Shown here: in pieces, positions 63,909-64,000 of the stretch | Layout: every line of letters starts with the position of its first letter | How positions within the stretch are numbered: the first letter of the stretch is position 1 | Source: Coprinopsis marcescibilis | Taxonomy: Eukaryota > Basidiomycota > Agaricomycetes > Agaricales > Psathyrellaceae | DNA: 64,000 bases | Assembly (NCBI GenBank): GCA_004369085.1 | Contig: ML210302.1 | Span: 1-64,000 of the forward strand | Direction of reading: 5' to 3' | Made by a program: the position numbers and the translations under genes | The notes under the pieces: model-generated | Databases searched by the model: none | Told to the model about the DNA's origin: nothing | What the model saw: only the letters and a program-made list of their open reading frames with translations

Positions 63909-64000
63909 ACGCACCGAGTCATGACAGTTATTACCCTTGCTTTCTGCCGTTGGCGGCAGTCGGCTGCTCGATATACCATAGCAATTTTGGACACTAACGT
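63909..64000. other. 3' flank at window end
   Basis: Sequence after the stop of glycoprotein copy 3. No further gene begins before the window ends. Confidence 0.6.

Overview
The window looks like nuclear DNA of a mushroom-forming basidiomycete (Agaricomycetes). Genes are split by many 45-75 base GT-AG introns. The content includes families typical of these fungi: expanded F-box/LRR paralogs, a FunK1-type kinase remnant, a NACHT NTPase, a CYP63-like P450, a GH10 xylanase, GPI-type 'macrophage activating glycoprotein' paralogs and a tyrosine-recombinase (DIRS-like) retrotransposon. The species cannot be named from the sequence.

Layout. 0.9-4.7 kb: NADP-glutamate dehydrogenase and the nucleoporin/SEA protein Seh1. 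4.9-17 kb: accessory block with three related F-box genes in the same direction. The first hosts a 5.2 kb DIRS-like element, and a decayed FunK1 kinase lies beside the second. 17.6-20.4 kb: ChAPs (exomer) gene. 22-24.6 kb: P450. 24.8-29 kb: fourth F-box gene, a small two-exon candidate and a NACHT gene. 29.7-37 kb: RING+RRM protein, a divergently placed Ser/Pro-rich protein and histone H4. 38.5-46.2 kb: fifth and sixth F-box genes around a GH10 xylanase. 46.2-52.3 kb: about 6 kb with no gene I can support. 52.3-56.3 kb: divergent G-alpha subunit and an Rrg7-type mitochondrial protein. 57.3-63.9 kb: three tandem secreted, GPI-anchored-type paralogs.

The most interesting signals are these. (1) The DIRS-like element in F-box gene 1 begins with GT and ends with a good acceptor AG. 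Removing exactly that segment rejoins an open frame of 425 codons, the same length as the neighbouring paralog, so the element may act as a 5.2 kb intron. (2) Very small exons are needed to keep frame in two genes: 2 bases in the xylanase, immediately before the catalytic-acid exon, and 4 bases in the G-alpha gene. (3) The G-alpha protein has His in place of the catalytic switch II Gln. (4) Five F-box paralogs scattered on both strands keep the same phase-1 intron. All splice models were read by eye and have no transcript support.
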